64,000 bases of DNA from JAJYSO01 sp964579505 (lineage in GTDB: Bacteria; Bacteroidota; Bacteroidia; Flavobacteriales; Flavobacteriaceae). The stretch spans positions 1 through 64,000 of the forward strand of contig CAZOGC010000009.1 in the NCBI GenBank assembly GCA_964579505.1, read 5' to 3'. Of the stretch, positions 24,578 to 34,389 are shown one piece after another. The stretch's first letter is position 1. Every line of letters begins with the position of its first letter. The position numbers and the translations under genes were made by a program. Under the pieces are notes generated by a model. The model saw only the letters and a list, made by a program, of their open reading frames with translations, had not been told where the DNA came from and did not search any database.

Positions 24578-25882
24578 TTAGCTTCTTAACTTTTCTAACG
24601 CTTCTTTTACTGCACTATGAGACACCACATTATCTTTAAAATGGGTTTGTATATAACAGCGCTCTTCTTGCGTAGCTTCAAATTGATTGAGAATATTCAT
24701 CAAGTGCATTTTCATATGTCCTTCTTGTATTCCGGTAGTTACCAATGATTTTATGGCTGAAAAATTTTGTGCCAATCCCACCACCGCTACAATTTTCATC
24801 AATTCTTCAGCAGTAGGCGATTGCAACATCTCAAGCGCCAATTTTACCAACGGATGCAACCTAGTTAACCCGCCTACCGTACCTAAAGCCAACGGTATTT
24901 CTAACCAAAAGTTAAACTGATTATCTTCTAAACTAGCCGAAGTTAAACTGCTATAATGACCCGTACGTGCCGCATACGCATGGGCACAAGCTTCAACTGC
25001 TCGAAAATCGTTTCCGGTAGCCAGCACCACTGCATCTATGCCATTCATAATGCCCTTATTGTGCGTTACCGCCCGATACGGCTCTACCTGCGCTATTTTG
25101 ACTGCCCGCACAAATTTTTCTGCAAATTTTCTTCCTTCTTCCTCATTTTCTCCCAGCTGACTCACTGAACAACTAACCGATGCCCGAACCATACACCCCG
25201 GTACATAGTTAGACAAAATAGCCATTACTATTTCTACGGGTTTATCTTTAAAATCAGGGTGATTTTGTGCTAATTCTTGAAAGGTATGAGCTATACATTC
25301 TAAACACGAATTAATAAAATTAGCTCCCATGGCATCTACCGTTTCAAAACTACAATCTAATTGATAATAATTAGGCAAAGAAGCTGTTTTGTTTTGCAGC
25401 TGAATATCTAATAACCCTCCACCACGCTTCTCCATACTCTTTGTTAACGGTTTTACCGCTTCTTGCAACGCGGGTTTTACCTTTTCAAAAAAGCGATTCA
25501 AATTTGCTTTATCACCTTCATAATTAAAATGTACTTGACCATTTTTAATGGTTTGCAAAACCTCGGCTTTAAATCCGCCGCGTTTCATCCAAAATTTAGC
25601 CGCCGCACCTGCCGCTGCCACTACCGAACTTTCTTCTATAGCCATCGGCACCACATACGTAGTTTTATTTATGACAAAATTAGGCGCTACCCCAAAAGGA
25701 AGATAATAATTTGAGATCGTGTTCTCGCTAAACTCGTCGTGAAGTTGTTGTAATTTTTTATCCTGATTCCAATACAGTTTCAACAATTCTGTAGCTTTCT
25801 GAGCATTTTTAAAAAAATGTTCGGCTAACCAATCTATTTTTTCGGCTTTAGAAAGTTTAGAAAACCCTGAAATCTGCTTCAT
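24578..25882 (-). CDS. Hydroxymethylglutaryl-CoA reductase, class II
   Basis: Catalyses interconversion of HMG-CoA and mevalonate with NAD(P)H. The 434-residue protein is class II by length and lack of membrane segments. Visible motifs are VPMAIEESSVVAAAGAAAKF, VDAMGANFINSCLE (cofactor region), and THNKGIMNGIDAVVLATGND with the catalytic lysine; GTVGGLTRLHPLVKLALEML is the conserved glycine region. Although many class II enzymes are annotated as degradative, the adjacent GHMP kinase argues for a biosynthetic isoprenoid role here. Start ATG at 25882. Confidence 0.95.
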   Translation of the reverse strand: MKQISGFSKLSKAEKIDWLAEHFFKNAQKATELLKLYWNQDKKLQQLHDEFSENTISNYYLPFGVAPNFVINKTTYVVPMAIEESSVVAAAGAAAKFWMKRGGFKAEVLQTIKNGQVHFNYEGDKANLNRFFEKVKPALQEAVKPLTKSMEKRGGGLLDIQLQNKTASLPNYYQLDCSFETVDAMGANFINSCLECIAHTFQELAQNHPDFKDKPVEIVMAILSNYVPGCMVRASVSCSVSQLGENEEEGRKFAEKFVRAVKIAQVEPYRAVTHNKGIMNGIDAVVLATGNDFRAVEACAHAYAARTGHYSSLTSASLEDNQFNFWLEIPLALGTVGGLTRLHPLVKLALEMLQSPTAEELMKIVAVVGLAQNFSAIKSLVTTGIQEGHMKMHLMNILNQFEATQEERCYIQTHFKDNVVSHSAVKEALEKLRS

Positions 25883-25909
25883 ATACTTAAATAGTCTGTT
25901 TACTAAACT

Positions 25910-25917
25910 GCAAAATT
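25910..25917 (-). promoter_or_regulatory. Candidate -7 box of the HMG-CoA reductase operon
   Basis: Minus strand TAATTTTG (TAnnTTTG) 27 bases before the ATG. No matching -33 TTG seen. Confidence 0.3.
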
Positions 25918-26119
25918 ACCATTTTACACGCTCTTATAAAAAGACTTTCTTTTGACATGCCGTTTTTGTTTGGTTTTTAGTAAATTTTATTTGATTATAT
26001 TAAAGATAACGTTATATATATTCCATATTTTTACAATGTATTAATTTTACTCCTATATCCGCTCCACTTTGAGTTTTTTTTCTTAACATTGAACGCTCGA
26101 ACATTACATCTTCTTCTTT

Positions 26120-28303
26120 ATGAAACTTATTTCATTTTGTCTAGCACTTTTTTTGCTATGCGTTGGCAATGTGAACGCCCAAAAAAAGAATATATCCCTT
26201 GACGATATTTGGCACAATGGTACTTTTCGTCAAGAACGCCTGCAAGAATTACGTTCGTTAGATAACGGTAATGAGTATGCCATTATGAATTTTAACCGAG
26301 CTACGCGAACCATTACCGTAGATGCATACAGCTATAAAACCGGCAAAAAGACACGTACACTAATCAATTCAGCTGATTTCAACGGACTTCGTTTCTTTCA
26401 ATCATATCAATTCAACACAGACGAAACAAAAGCCTTATTGGCCACCAAAGTAGAGCCCATTTATCGCCGTTCTACCCGTGCTATATATTATGTATACAAC
26501 CTAAAAACACACGCATTAAAAAAAGTAAGCGACCAAAAAATTAAAGAACCCACCTTCTCTCCAGATGGAAGCAAAGTGGCTTACGCATACAAAAACAACC
26601 TCTACATCAAAAATTTGCAAACCGGTGCGGTAACGCAAATTACGCATGACGGAAAGAAAAATAACATTATTAACGGAACTACAGATTGGGTTTATGAAGA
26701 GGAATTTGCTTTTACACGAGCTTATGCCTGGAACAAAACCGGAACCAAAATCGGTTTTTTGCGATTTGATGAATCTGAGGTACCCACCTATACCCTAACT
26801 TTTTACGGCACCTCTCCCCAAAAACAGTTGTATCCTGAGATTTACACCTACAAATATCCTAAAGCAGGACAAAAAAACTCGGTAGTTACCTTGCATTTAT
26901 ACGATGTAGAAAATCATACTTTAAAACAAATTGATTTGGGTAAAAAATACGAGTATTTGCCGCGTATTAAATGGACACAAGACCCCAACATTTTGAGTGT
27001 ACAGGCTATGAATCGCCATCAAAACAACTTAGACCTCATCTTTGTAAATGCCACCGATTATACCGCTAACGTTGTTCTTCACCAAACTGACAAAGCGTAT
27101 ATTGATATTACTGACAACCTTACTTTCTTAAAAGACAATAGTTTTTTGTGGACTAGTGATAAGAGTAACTGGAATCAGATTTATCACTACGACAAAACCG
27201 GAAAACTTATTCGTCAAATAACAGATGGCAACTGGGACGTTACTGCTTTTTATGGGTACAGCCCAAAAACTAACCACATTTATTATCAAAGCACCGAAAA
27301 TGGAAGTGTAAACCGCGCTATTTATTCTATCAAATTAAACGGCAAAGACCAAACACAGCTCACTCAAAAAACCGGCACAAACAGTGCGGCATTTAGTAAA
27401 AATTACACTTATTTCATCAACACCTTCAACAACGTTAATACACCCAACATTTATACGGTTAACCAGGCCAAAGACGGAAAAATTGTTCGGGTTATAAAAG
27501 ACAATCAAGAATTAAAAGAGAAACTGAAATCCTATAACATTTCACCCAAAGTTATCTCAACCATTCACATAAATGGGAACGATCTTAATATGTGGATGAT
27601 TAAACCGCCAAACTTTGATCCTAACAAGAAGTACCCACTGTTGCTATATCAATATTCAGGTCCCGGATCGCAATCTGTAGCCAATACCTTTTTTGGCACC
27701 AATGATTATTGGTATGAAATGCTAGCTGAACAAGGATATATCATTGCTTGCGTTGATGGTCGTGGCACCGGATTTAAAGGAGCTGACTTTAAAAAAGTTA
27801 CACAACTACAACTCGGAAAATACGAAGTACAAGATCAAATTTCTGTAGCCAAAAAACTAGGTCAACTTCCTTATATTGATGAAAACCGCATTGGTATTTG
27901 GGGATGGAGTTATGGTGGGTTTATGGCTGCCAATTGCATTATGCAAGGAGCAGATGTCTTTGCTATGGCTATTGCCGTGGCACCGGTAACCAGCTGGCGT
28001 TTTTACGACAGTATTTACACAGAACGTTATATGACAACTCCGGAAGAAAACCCAAACGGATATGATGACAATTCGCCCATCAGCCATGTAAACGAACTTG
28101 AAGATCCGTTCTTGTTGGTACACGGTAGTGGTGATGACAACGTGCATGTACAAAATTCTATGCAACTTATAGAAAATCTTATTCAAGCACACAAACAATT
28201 TAATTGGTTGATATTTCCGGATAACAACCACGGGATTTATGGCGGAAATACGCGCTATTTCCTTTACACTAAAATGACTAATTTTATTAAAGAAAATCTG
28301 TAA
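26120..28303 (+). CDS. Dipeptidyl peptidase IV-type serine peptidase (S9)
   Basis: A 727-residue exported peptidase with a signal peptide (about 1-20, ending GNVNAQ). An N-terminal beta-propeller (about 40-480, with the DPP-IV-type words WVYEEEFAF and GFLRFDESEVPTYTL) is followed by an alpha/beta hydrolase. The catalytic triad is visible as Ser597 in GWSYGGFM, the acid in GSGDDNVHV (about 672) and His704 in DNNHGI. The EEEFAF pair matches the DPP-IV glutamates that bind the substrate N-terminus, so removal of N-terminal dipeptides is expected. Three bases separate it from a POT peptide transporter, pointing to extracytoplasmic dipeptide release followed by uptake. Confidence 0.95.
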   Translation: MKLISFCLALFLLCVGNVNAQKKNISLDDIWHNGTFRQERLQELRSLDNGNEYAIMNFNRATRTITVDAYSYKTGKKTRTLINSADFNGLRFFQSYQFNTDETKALLATKVEPIYRRSTRAIYYVYNLKTHALKKVSDQKIKEPTFSPDGSKVAYAYKNNLYIKNLQTGAVTQITHDGKKNNIINGTTDWVYEEEFAFTRAYAWNKTGTKIGFLRFDESEVPTYTLTFYGTSPQKQLYPEIYTYKYPKAGQKNSVVTLHLYDVENHTLKQIDLGKKYEYLPRIKWTQDPNILSVQAMNRHQNNLDLIFVNATDYTANVVLHQTDKAYIDITDNLTFLKDNSFLWTSDKSNWNQIYHYDKTGKLIRQITDGNWDVTAFYGYSPKTNHIYYQSTENGSVNRAIYSIKLNGKDQTQLTQKTGTNSAAFSKNYTYFINTFNNVNTPNIYTVNQAKDGKIVRVIKDNQELKEKLKSYNISPKVISTIHINGNDLNMWMIKPPNFDPNKKYPLLLYQYSGPGSQSVANTFFGTNDYWYEMLAEQGYIIACVDGRGTGFKGADFKKVTQLQLGKYEVQDQISVAKKLGQLPYIDENRIGIWGWSYGGFMAANCIMQGADVFAMAIAVAPVTSWRFYDSIYTERYMTTPEENPNGYDDNSPISHVNELEDPFLLVHGSGDDNVHVQNSMQLIENLIQAHKQFNWLIFPDNNHGIYGGNTRYFLYTKMTNFIKENL

Positions 28304-28306
28304 TTT

Positions 28307-30256
28307 ATGGCAACAACTGCTCCTGCCAAGCATCAAAGAGAACTATTTGGCCAACCTGTAGGTCTGTTTATTTTGTTTATGACCGAAATGTGGGAACGCT
28401 TTTCCTACTATGGCATGCGTGCCATTTTGGTTTTATATTTAGTAGAAGAAACCACCTCTCACAACCCCGGATTAGGGTGGGCTACCGGAGATGCACTTAT
28501 CCTTTATGGCTGGTACACCATGCTGGTCTATGTAGCCTGTATCCCCGGAGGATTAATTGCCGACAATTGGCTGGGACAGAAAAAGACCGTAATGTGGGGA
28601 GCTATTAGCCTCGTAATAGGCCACTCTATATTGGCTATTGAAGCCATGTGGGCCTTTTACACGGGGTTAGTCTTTATTGTTCTTGGTGTAGGCATGTTAA
28701 AAGCCAACATCTCTACAATGGTTGGCGGCCTGTATGAAAAAGGCGATATTAGAAGAGACAAAGGGTTTACCATTTTTTACATCGGTATTAACATCGGGGC
28801 ACTTCTTTCTGCTATTTCAGTGGGATATGTTGGTGAAAAAATAGGCTGGCATTATGGATTTGCGATGGCCGGAATAGCCATGGCCTTGGGACTTATTGTT
28901 TACATGTGGGGGCAACGTTTTATCAAACATGTAGGAAACAAACCTATTAAAGATGAAAATACCAAAAATGAAGCCTCAATTGGGCAACTGTATGCCAACT
29001 TGCTCAAGTCGCCCAAACAACGATTATATGCCGGAGCTCTAATCTTATTCTCTTTATACTGGTTGGTATTTAAAGATCTACCAAACGGATTGCTATTCTT
29101 ATTCTTGGCTGCTGTAGTGGCTTTAATGATGATGGTCTACAAAGACCTGAAAACTCAAGTAATGAAAGACCGATTTATCGTAATCATTCTCTCTTTCTTA
29201 TTAGTAATTGTTTTTTGGGGCGCGTTTGAACAAGCTGGTGGACTAATGAACTTATATGCTGCTAATAAAACCGATCGACTTATCGGAGAAGGAGTTCCTT
29301 TACTTGGCGGACTGACTGTGCCTGCTACGTGGTTTCAATCATTAAACTCTATCTTTATCGTTATTTTTGGTGTAGCTGTAGCCAATTTTTGGATTAAACG
29401 GCAAAAGAAGAACAAAGAAGCCTCCTCTCTTTTTAAAATGGCCGTAGGAACCATTATTATGGGATTAGGTTTCTTATTTATGGCAGGAGCCGCTAATCAA
29501 TATGTACCCGGCGGCGAAAAAGCCGGAATGTATTGGCTTGCACTTGCCTTTTTATTTCACACCATTGGCGAGCTATGTCAATCGCCGGTTGCCTTATCTT
29601 TTATTACCAAACTATCACCGGTTAAATACGCCTCTTTAATGATGGGACTCTATTTTGCAGCTACCGGATTGGGAAATAAAATGGCCGGTTTTGTAGGAGA
29701 ATCTTCTCAAAGCGAACCTATTCATATTGAATTAAAAGCCGGGAAAGATCAAATAAAACCTTTCTTAGACGCCGACAACGTTTTTGCTAAAGAGAAAGAT
29801 TTTATTATAGAAAGTGAAGTTTATGTTGATAACGGAAAATTTGAAGCGCTAGATCCGGAAACCGGGCAGTCTTTATTACCCATCATTACGTTTATGCAAC
29901 CCGAACGCATGCAGAACGTGATTGCTCAATTAGAAGAAAAAGGCGCCACAAAGGCCCATCCTTTTCATGCTGATTTAGACTTCAAAAAAACCGACGATGC
30001 GGTAGAATCCGGAGACAATAGCTTGATTGGTCTAGTTAATCAAATAACAGGAAAAGAAACAACTAAAGGCAAAGTAATTCACAAATACCCACTAGGTTAT
30101 TCGGGTTCTTTTATTATTCAAGAAATTCAAACTAAAAGTGAGTTGTGGACTTTTGTGGGGATTACCGTATTCACCTTTATTTTTGGACTACTTGTAATTC
30201 TACTTTTAAAACCCTTAAAACGACTTACCCATGGGGTAGAAGACAACGAGCATTAA
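28307..30256 (+). CDS. Proton-dependent oligopeptide transporter (POT/PTR family), with large soluble insert
   Basis: A 649-residue inner-membrane carrier for di- and tripeptides. The POT signature EMWERFSYYGMRAIL is at the first helix, with FEQAGG (about 306) and PATWFQSLN (about 338) further on. Unlike a standard 450-500-residue POT, it carries about 140 extra hydrophilic residues (about 465-608) between the penultimate and last helix. The final helix is FVGITVFTFIFGLLVILLL. It starts three bases after the dipeptidyl peptidase gene, so the two are probably cotranscribed. Confidence 0.93.
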   Translation: MATTAPAKHQRELFGQPVGLFILFMTEMWERFSYYGMRAILVLYLVEETTSHNPGLGWATGDALILYGWYTMLVYVACIPGGLIADNWLGQKKTVMWGAISLVIGHSILAIEAMWAFYTGLVFIVLGVGMLKANISTMVGGLYEKGDIRRDKGFTIFYIGINIGALLSAISVGYVGEKIGWHYGFAMAGIAMALGLIVYMWGQRFIKHVGNKPIKDENTKNEASIGQLYANLLKSPKQRLYAGALILFSLYWLVFKDLPNGLLFLFLAAVVALMMMVYKDLKTQVMKDRFIVIILSFLLVIVFWGAFEQAGGLMNLYAANKTDRLIGEGVPLLGGLTVPATWFQSLNSIFIVIFGVAVANFWIKRQKKNKEASSLFKMAVGTIIMGLGFLFMAGAANQYVPGGEKAGMYWLALAFLFHTIGELCQSPVALSFITKLSPVKYASLMMGLYFAATGLGNKMAGFVGESSQSEPIHIELKAGKDQIKPFLDADNVFAKEKDFIIESEVYVDNGKFEALDPETGQSLLPIITFMQPERMQNVIAQLEEKGATKAHPFHADLDFKKTDDAVESGDNSLIGLVNQITGKETTKGKVIHKYPLGYSGSFIIQEIQTKSELWTFVGITVFTFIFGLLVILLLKPLKRLTHGVEDNEH

Positions 30257-30363
30257 CCTCATATGAGCCGGGTATATAAATAATAAACCGGGCAACAGCA
30301 CCTAAGGGAACGTTGAAAAACCATACTTCTTTTATCTGCCGCCCCAGATAAAACAAAATTTGT

Positions 30364-31821
30364 ATGGAAGATACACACGCACAAGCTGTTAAAGCAAGTA
30401 AACCCAAATTTCCCAAAAGCGTTCCCTATCTACTGGGTAATGAGGCGGCCGAACGATTTAGCTTCTACGGTATGAAAGCCATTTTGGCAATCTACCTTGT
30501 AGAAGCTTTTAAATATGCGGCTCCGGAATCTAATGCTACTGTTCACCTTTTTATAGCCTTGGCTTATTTAATGTCTATTGTAGGAGGGCTTTTAGCTGAC
30601 TGGTTTTTAGGAAAATACCACACCATTTTATGGCTCTCTATTGTATATTGTGCCGGACACGCTTTCTTAGCCTTTTTTGATCATATAGAATCCGGATTTT
30701 TAATTGGTCTCTTGTTAATTACAATTGGGGCAGGAGGTATTAAGCCTTGTGTATCTGCTAATATTGGCGACCAATTCGACAAATCTAATCAGAGCCTTAT
30801 CTCTAAGATGTTTAATTACTTTTATTTTTGTATTAACGTAGGCTCCGTTATTTCTACTTTGCTCACCCCCTACCTCTATAAAAACTTCGGCCCTAGATTG
30901 GCATTTGGTGTTCCGGGAATTTTAATGGCCGTAGCTACGATTGTTTTTTGGTTAGGTAGAAAACAGTACGTTAAAGTACCGCCTAAAGGGTATCCTAAAG
31001 ACAACTTTGTCTCTATTAATTTTTACATGCTAAAATGCGCCTTTAATAAAATTCCAGGAAAATCAGCTAAAGAACGAGCTGAAGAAAAATACAACCCGGA
31101 AAAAGTAGATGGTATTTTAGCCGTTTGGCGCGTATTGGCTATTTTTGCCTTTATTCCAATCTATTGGGCATTATATGATCAAAACGGTTCAGAATGGGTT
31201 TTACAGGCACGCCACATGGACTTACATTTTTTAGGAATTACATGGCTTCCCTCTCAAGTACAATCTATTAATCCCTTTCTCATCCTTGTCTTTATTCCGC
31301 TCTTTACCGCTTGGTTGTATCCGGGCATAGAAAAACTAGGCATAAAGTTTACCGCGCTGCGCAAAATTGGTTCCGGACTAGTCGTCTTAGCTTCCTCCTT
31401 CGTGGTCATTGCTCTTATTCAAGAAAATATTGATGCCGGAGGCACCCCCAGTATAGGTTGGCAATTTTTAGCCTATACACTTTTAACTGCTTCAGAAATT
31501 TTACTTTCTATTACCGGGTTAGAATACGCCTATACGCAAGCCCCAAAATCTATGAAAAGTACGATTATGGCCTTTTTCTTAATGACGGTTTTTGTAGGAG
31601 ATTTCTTTGTTACGTTAGTGAATGTAAATATTGAAAACCATGGGTTTTTAGAATCCCTAGAAGGACAGGCTAGTTATTACTGGTTCTTCCTAGGCATTTT
31701 AGCTGTATTTGCCATCGTGTACATGTTCGTTTCTAGACTAGTGAAGGAGAAAAGCTACCTAGTTGATGATGATGACAGCGAAACAAAAGCAGACATTGAA
31801 GCTGCCCAACTATCAGATTAA
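30364..31821 (+). CDS. Proton-dependent oligopeptide transporter (POT/PTR family)
   Basis: A 485-residue carrier of standard POT length. The signature is slightly changed to NEAAERFSFYGMKAIL. Further motifs are GAGGIKPCVSANIGDQF in the first half and WALYDQNGSEWVLQA in place of the FEQxGG word, as in the eukaryotic-like POT branch. Eleven to twelve hydrophobic segments can be counted. It is the middle of three POT genes on the plus strand, 107 bases after the first. The different helix-7 word suggests different substrates from the flanking two. Confidence 0.93.
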   Translation: MEDTHAQAVKASKPKFPKSVPYLLGNEAAERFSFYGMKAILAIYLVEAFKYAAPESNATVHLFIALAYLMSIVGGLLADWFLGKYHTILWLSIVYCAGHAFLAFFDHIESGFLIGLLLITIGAGGIKPCVSANIGDQFDKSNQSLISKMFNYFYFCINVGSVISTLLTPYLYKNFGPRLAFGVPGILMAVATIVFWLGRKQYVKVPPKGYPKDNFVSINFYMLKCAFNKIPGKSAKERAEEKYNPEKVDGILAVWRVLAIFAFIPIYWALYDQNGSEWVLQARHMDLHFLGITWLPSQVQSINPFLILVFIPLFTAWLYPGIEKLGIKFTALRKIGSGLVVLASSFVVIALIQENIDAGGTPSIGWQFLAYTLLTASEILLSITGLEYAYTQAPKSMKSTIMAFFLMTVFVGDFFVTLVNVNIENHGFLESLEGQASYYWFFLGILAVFAIVYMFVSRLVKEKSYLVDDDDSETKADIEAAQLSD

Positions 31822-32198
31822 ACCAGCATACAGAAACGAGCTATACATCGCCCTTGCGTTGAGTATAAAATAATGACGAACGCAAGGGAAACTCTTTGAG
31901 ACCTTAAATATTTCATAAAAATAACAAAAACACCCTATTTTACCCTCATTTTCATACACTTTACCCCTTTCTATTTGTTGATTTTTGATTATTATTGTAC
32001 GCGAAGAAAATGGAAGCTGGAGAAGTTGTTGAGGTTCCAATATTTTATCAACCTATAATAGCATCTTACTACAATTGTACCTTGTATATTATAAACAACA
32101 ATATACAATGCTCAAGAGAGTGCTTAAACACCTCTTTTTGCAATTTTTGACAGGTCATATTTTCTACATAAATATAATTTCTACACCTAACATGTAAT
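31822..32198. other. Gene-free gap between POT genes, with one hairpin
   Basis: The 377-base gap contains an inverted repeat TTGTATATT (32082-32090) / AATATACAA (32100-32108) and otherwise AT-rich unique sequence. No ORF or clear TAnnTTTG box was found, but the third POT gene probably has its own promoter here. Confidence 0.45.
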
Positions 32199-34301
32199 AT
32201 GGCATCAGTAAATCGACATGCAGAATTTTTTGAGAGTAAAGTCTTTGGGCATCCTGCCGGACTATTTGTTCTCTTCTTTACCGAAATGTGGGAGCGCTTT
32301 TCATACTACGGAATGCGCGCACTCTTAGTTTTATTTTTAGTAAGTTCTATTGGCTTGGGTGGCTGGGACTGGCCTCGAGAAAACGCGCTAGCTCTTTATG
32401 GAACATACACCGCCTTGGTATACCTCACCCCCATTATTGGCGGCTATCTAGCCGACAAAATCTTGGGGTACAGACGAGCCGTAGTAATTGGTGCCGTTAT
32501 TATGAGTTTGGGGCACTTTTCTATGGCACTAGAGTTTGCCCACGTGTTTTTATACATCGGGATTGCGATGCTAATTATTGGAAACGGATTCTTTAAACCC
32601 AACATTACTTCTATTATTTCACAGATGTATGAAGACGTTCCTGAAAAACAAGATGGAGCTTATACCATTTTTTATATGGGGGTAAATGCCGGCGCTTTTT
32701 TGGGTATTTTACTCTGTGGATATCTAGGTGAAGAAGTGGGTTGGAGCTATGGATTTGGACTAGCCGGTATCTTTATGTTCTTAGGAATGTTACAGTTTTA
32801 TTTTTCTCAAAAACTCTTTGGAAATGTAGGAAAAAAGAGACTACAGGAAAAACAAAAAGAGGAGAAAAAAGAAATCAAAAAAATAGAAAAGGAAGTTGAA
32901 AAACGCAATCCTTTTACCAAGTTAGACATCGTTCTTATCGCATTATCTGCCATAATTGGTGTGGTGTGGATTATTAACGACCCCATCTCAAAAATAAGTG
33001 GCACCAATATCTTGGCTTTCGGAGGAGAAGATTATTCTAGCACCTTCATCATTATAGGCGTCGCGCTATTTTTTATTCTTTTGGTATCACGAATAATTCG
33101 TTACCCCAAAATCTTGCGCGACCGCATGGTAGCCATCGTTCTCTTTGCCATCTTTACTGTTGTTTTTTGGATGTGTTTTGAACAAGCCGGTGGTTCTATG
33201 ACCATCTTTGCCAATTCTTATACAAATCGCGTAATGACCGGCACCGCAGCCACCATCTTCCTTATTGTCAACATTATTATTACCATTGTTCCGGTAGCTA
33301 TCATAACTTGGGTATTATTCTTACTTTTTAGAAAAACCTTCAAAAAGATAGCTCTTTCTAATATTATCTTGGGCTGTAGTTTTCTAATTATCTGGGGAAT
33401 TGTGATTTGGATGATTAACAGAGATCTCAATTCATCTTCTTATATCATTCAATACCAAAGTGTACAAACAGCAGTAATAGACCAAAATACACATCAACAA
33501 AAGGTTGATGAAAAAACAGGCGAATTGGTGTTTGAAAAAATTCCGGTGATGGAATCTACCCAGATTAATCCGGAAGATCAAATCGTAAGCACTACCACAA
33601 AAGTGATTGAACCGATAGATTTAAAAGTGGGTGATAAAGTTGAAATTTACGACATCGATAAAGAAGGAACTTATGTTCTACTAGACAAAGACACTGAGGC
33701 CAAAATACGAGCTGCCGATAAAGCCGATGGAAAGCCTTCGCATATCATAGAAGGGAAGGTTTCTAAAGTTATTGAAAATGAATTGGAGATTCCGGCCACT
33801 TGGTTCCTTATTTTAAACTCCTTATTTATTATCACCCTTGCTCCCTTATTTTCTAAATGGTGGGAGAGCAAATACAATCCCAGTGCCGCCGCTAAATACG
33901 GATTTGGACTTATTTTATTAGGGGTAGGTTTTGGTTCATTAGCACTCGGATCTTCCTCTATTCCGGCGGGAGCACAAGTAGCTTCTGTAAGTTTAATCTG
34001 GTTGGTTTTTGCATACTTATTTCATACTTTAGGAGAGCTGTGTCTCTCTCCGGTGGCGCTATCTTATGTAAGTAAGCTCGTACCTGGTCGAATGATTGCA
34101 TTAATGTTTGGAGTATGGTATGTAGCCGTAGCTATTGGTAATAAAATGGCCGGCGTTTTAGGAGGACAAATTGATAAGATTACAGCTCAATACGACATGA
34201 GTACTTTCTTCCTCATATTTACCATTGTTCCGGCTATATTAGGAATTATTGCAATTACATTACATCCGGTTATCAAAAAGTTGATGCACGGGGTGAAGTA
34301 A
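32199..34301 (+). CDS. POT family peptide transporter with inserted membrane/soluble module
   Basis: A 700-residue carrier with the POT signature EMWERFSYYGMRALL and FEQAGGSMTIF (about 327). In normal POTs that helix is followed closely by the helix starting PATWF..LN. Here PATWFLILNSLF appears only at about 531. The roughly 185-residue insertion holds two extra hydrophobic helices (about 350-415) and an acidic, beta-rich soluble part (about 420-525, with TTTKVIEPIDLKVGDKVEIY). The C-terminal helices are standard. Converges with mntH across a bidirectional terminator-like hairpin. Confidence 0.92.
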   Translation: MASVNRHAEFFESKVFGHPAGLFVLFFTEMWERFSYYGMRALLVLFLVSSIGLGGWDWPRENALALYGTYTALVYLTPIIGGYLADKILGYRRAVVIGAVIMSLGHFSMALEFAHVFLYIGIAMLIIGNGFFKPNITSIISQMYEDVPEKQDGAYTIFYMGVNAGAFLGILLCGYLGEEVGWSYGFGLAGIFMFLGMLQFYFSQKLFGNVGKKRLQEKQKEEKKEIKKIEKEVEKRNPFTKLDIVLIALSAIIGVVWIINDPISKISGTNILAFGGEDYSSTFIIIGVALFFILLVSRIIRYPKILRDRMVAIVLFAIFTVVFWMCFEQAGGSMTIFANSYTNRVMTGTAATIFLIVNIIITIVPVAIITWVLFLLFRKTFKKIALSNIILGCSFLIIWGIVIWMINRDLNSSSYIIQYQSVQTAVIDQNTHQQKVDEKTGELVFEKIPVMESTQINPEDQIVSTTTKVIEPIDLKVGDKVEIYDIDKEGTYVLLDKDTEAKIRAADKADGKPSHIIEGKVSKVIENELEIPATWFLILNSLFIITLAPLFSKWWESKYNPSAAAKYGFGLILLGVGFGSLALGSSSIPAGAQVASVSLIWLVFAYLFHTLGELCLSPVALSYVSKLVPGRMIALMFGVWYVAVAIGNKMAGVLGGQIDKITAQYDMSTFFLIFTIVPAILGIIAITLHPVIKKLMHGVK

Positions 34302-34321
34302 CCTTTCTCATAACACAAAAC

Positions 34322-34361
34322 AAAAATGCAGTGGAACGTATACTTGTTCTGCTGCATTTTT
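34322..34361. terminator. Bidirectional terminator between the POT gene and mntH
   Basis: AAAAATGCAG and CTGCATTTTT arms (34322-34331, 34352-34361) flank an inner GAAC/GTTC pair. The A-run and T-run give U-tails in both directions. It lies between two convergent stops (34301 and 34390), the expected place for a shared terminator. Confidence 0.7.
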
Positions 34362-34389
34362 ATTATAAGTACTATGCTTAAAAACAGTA

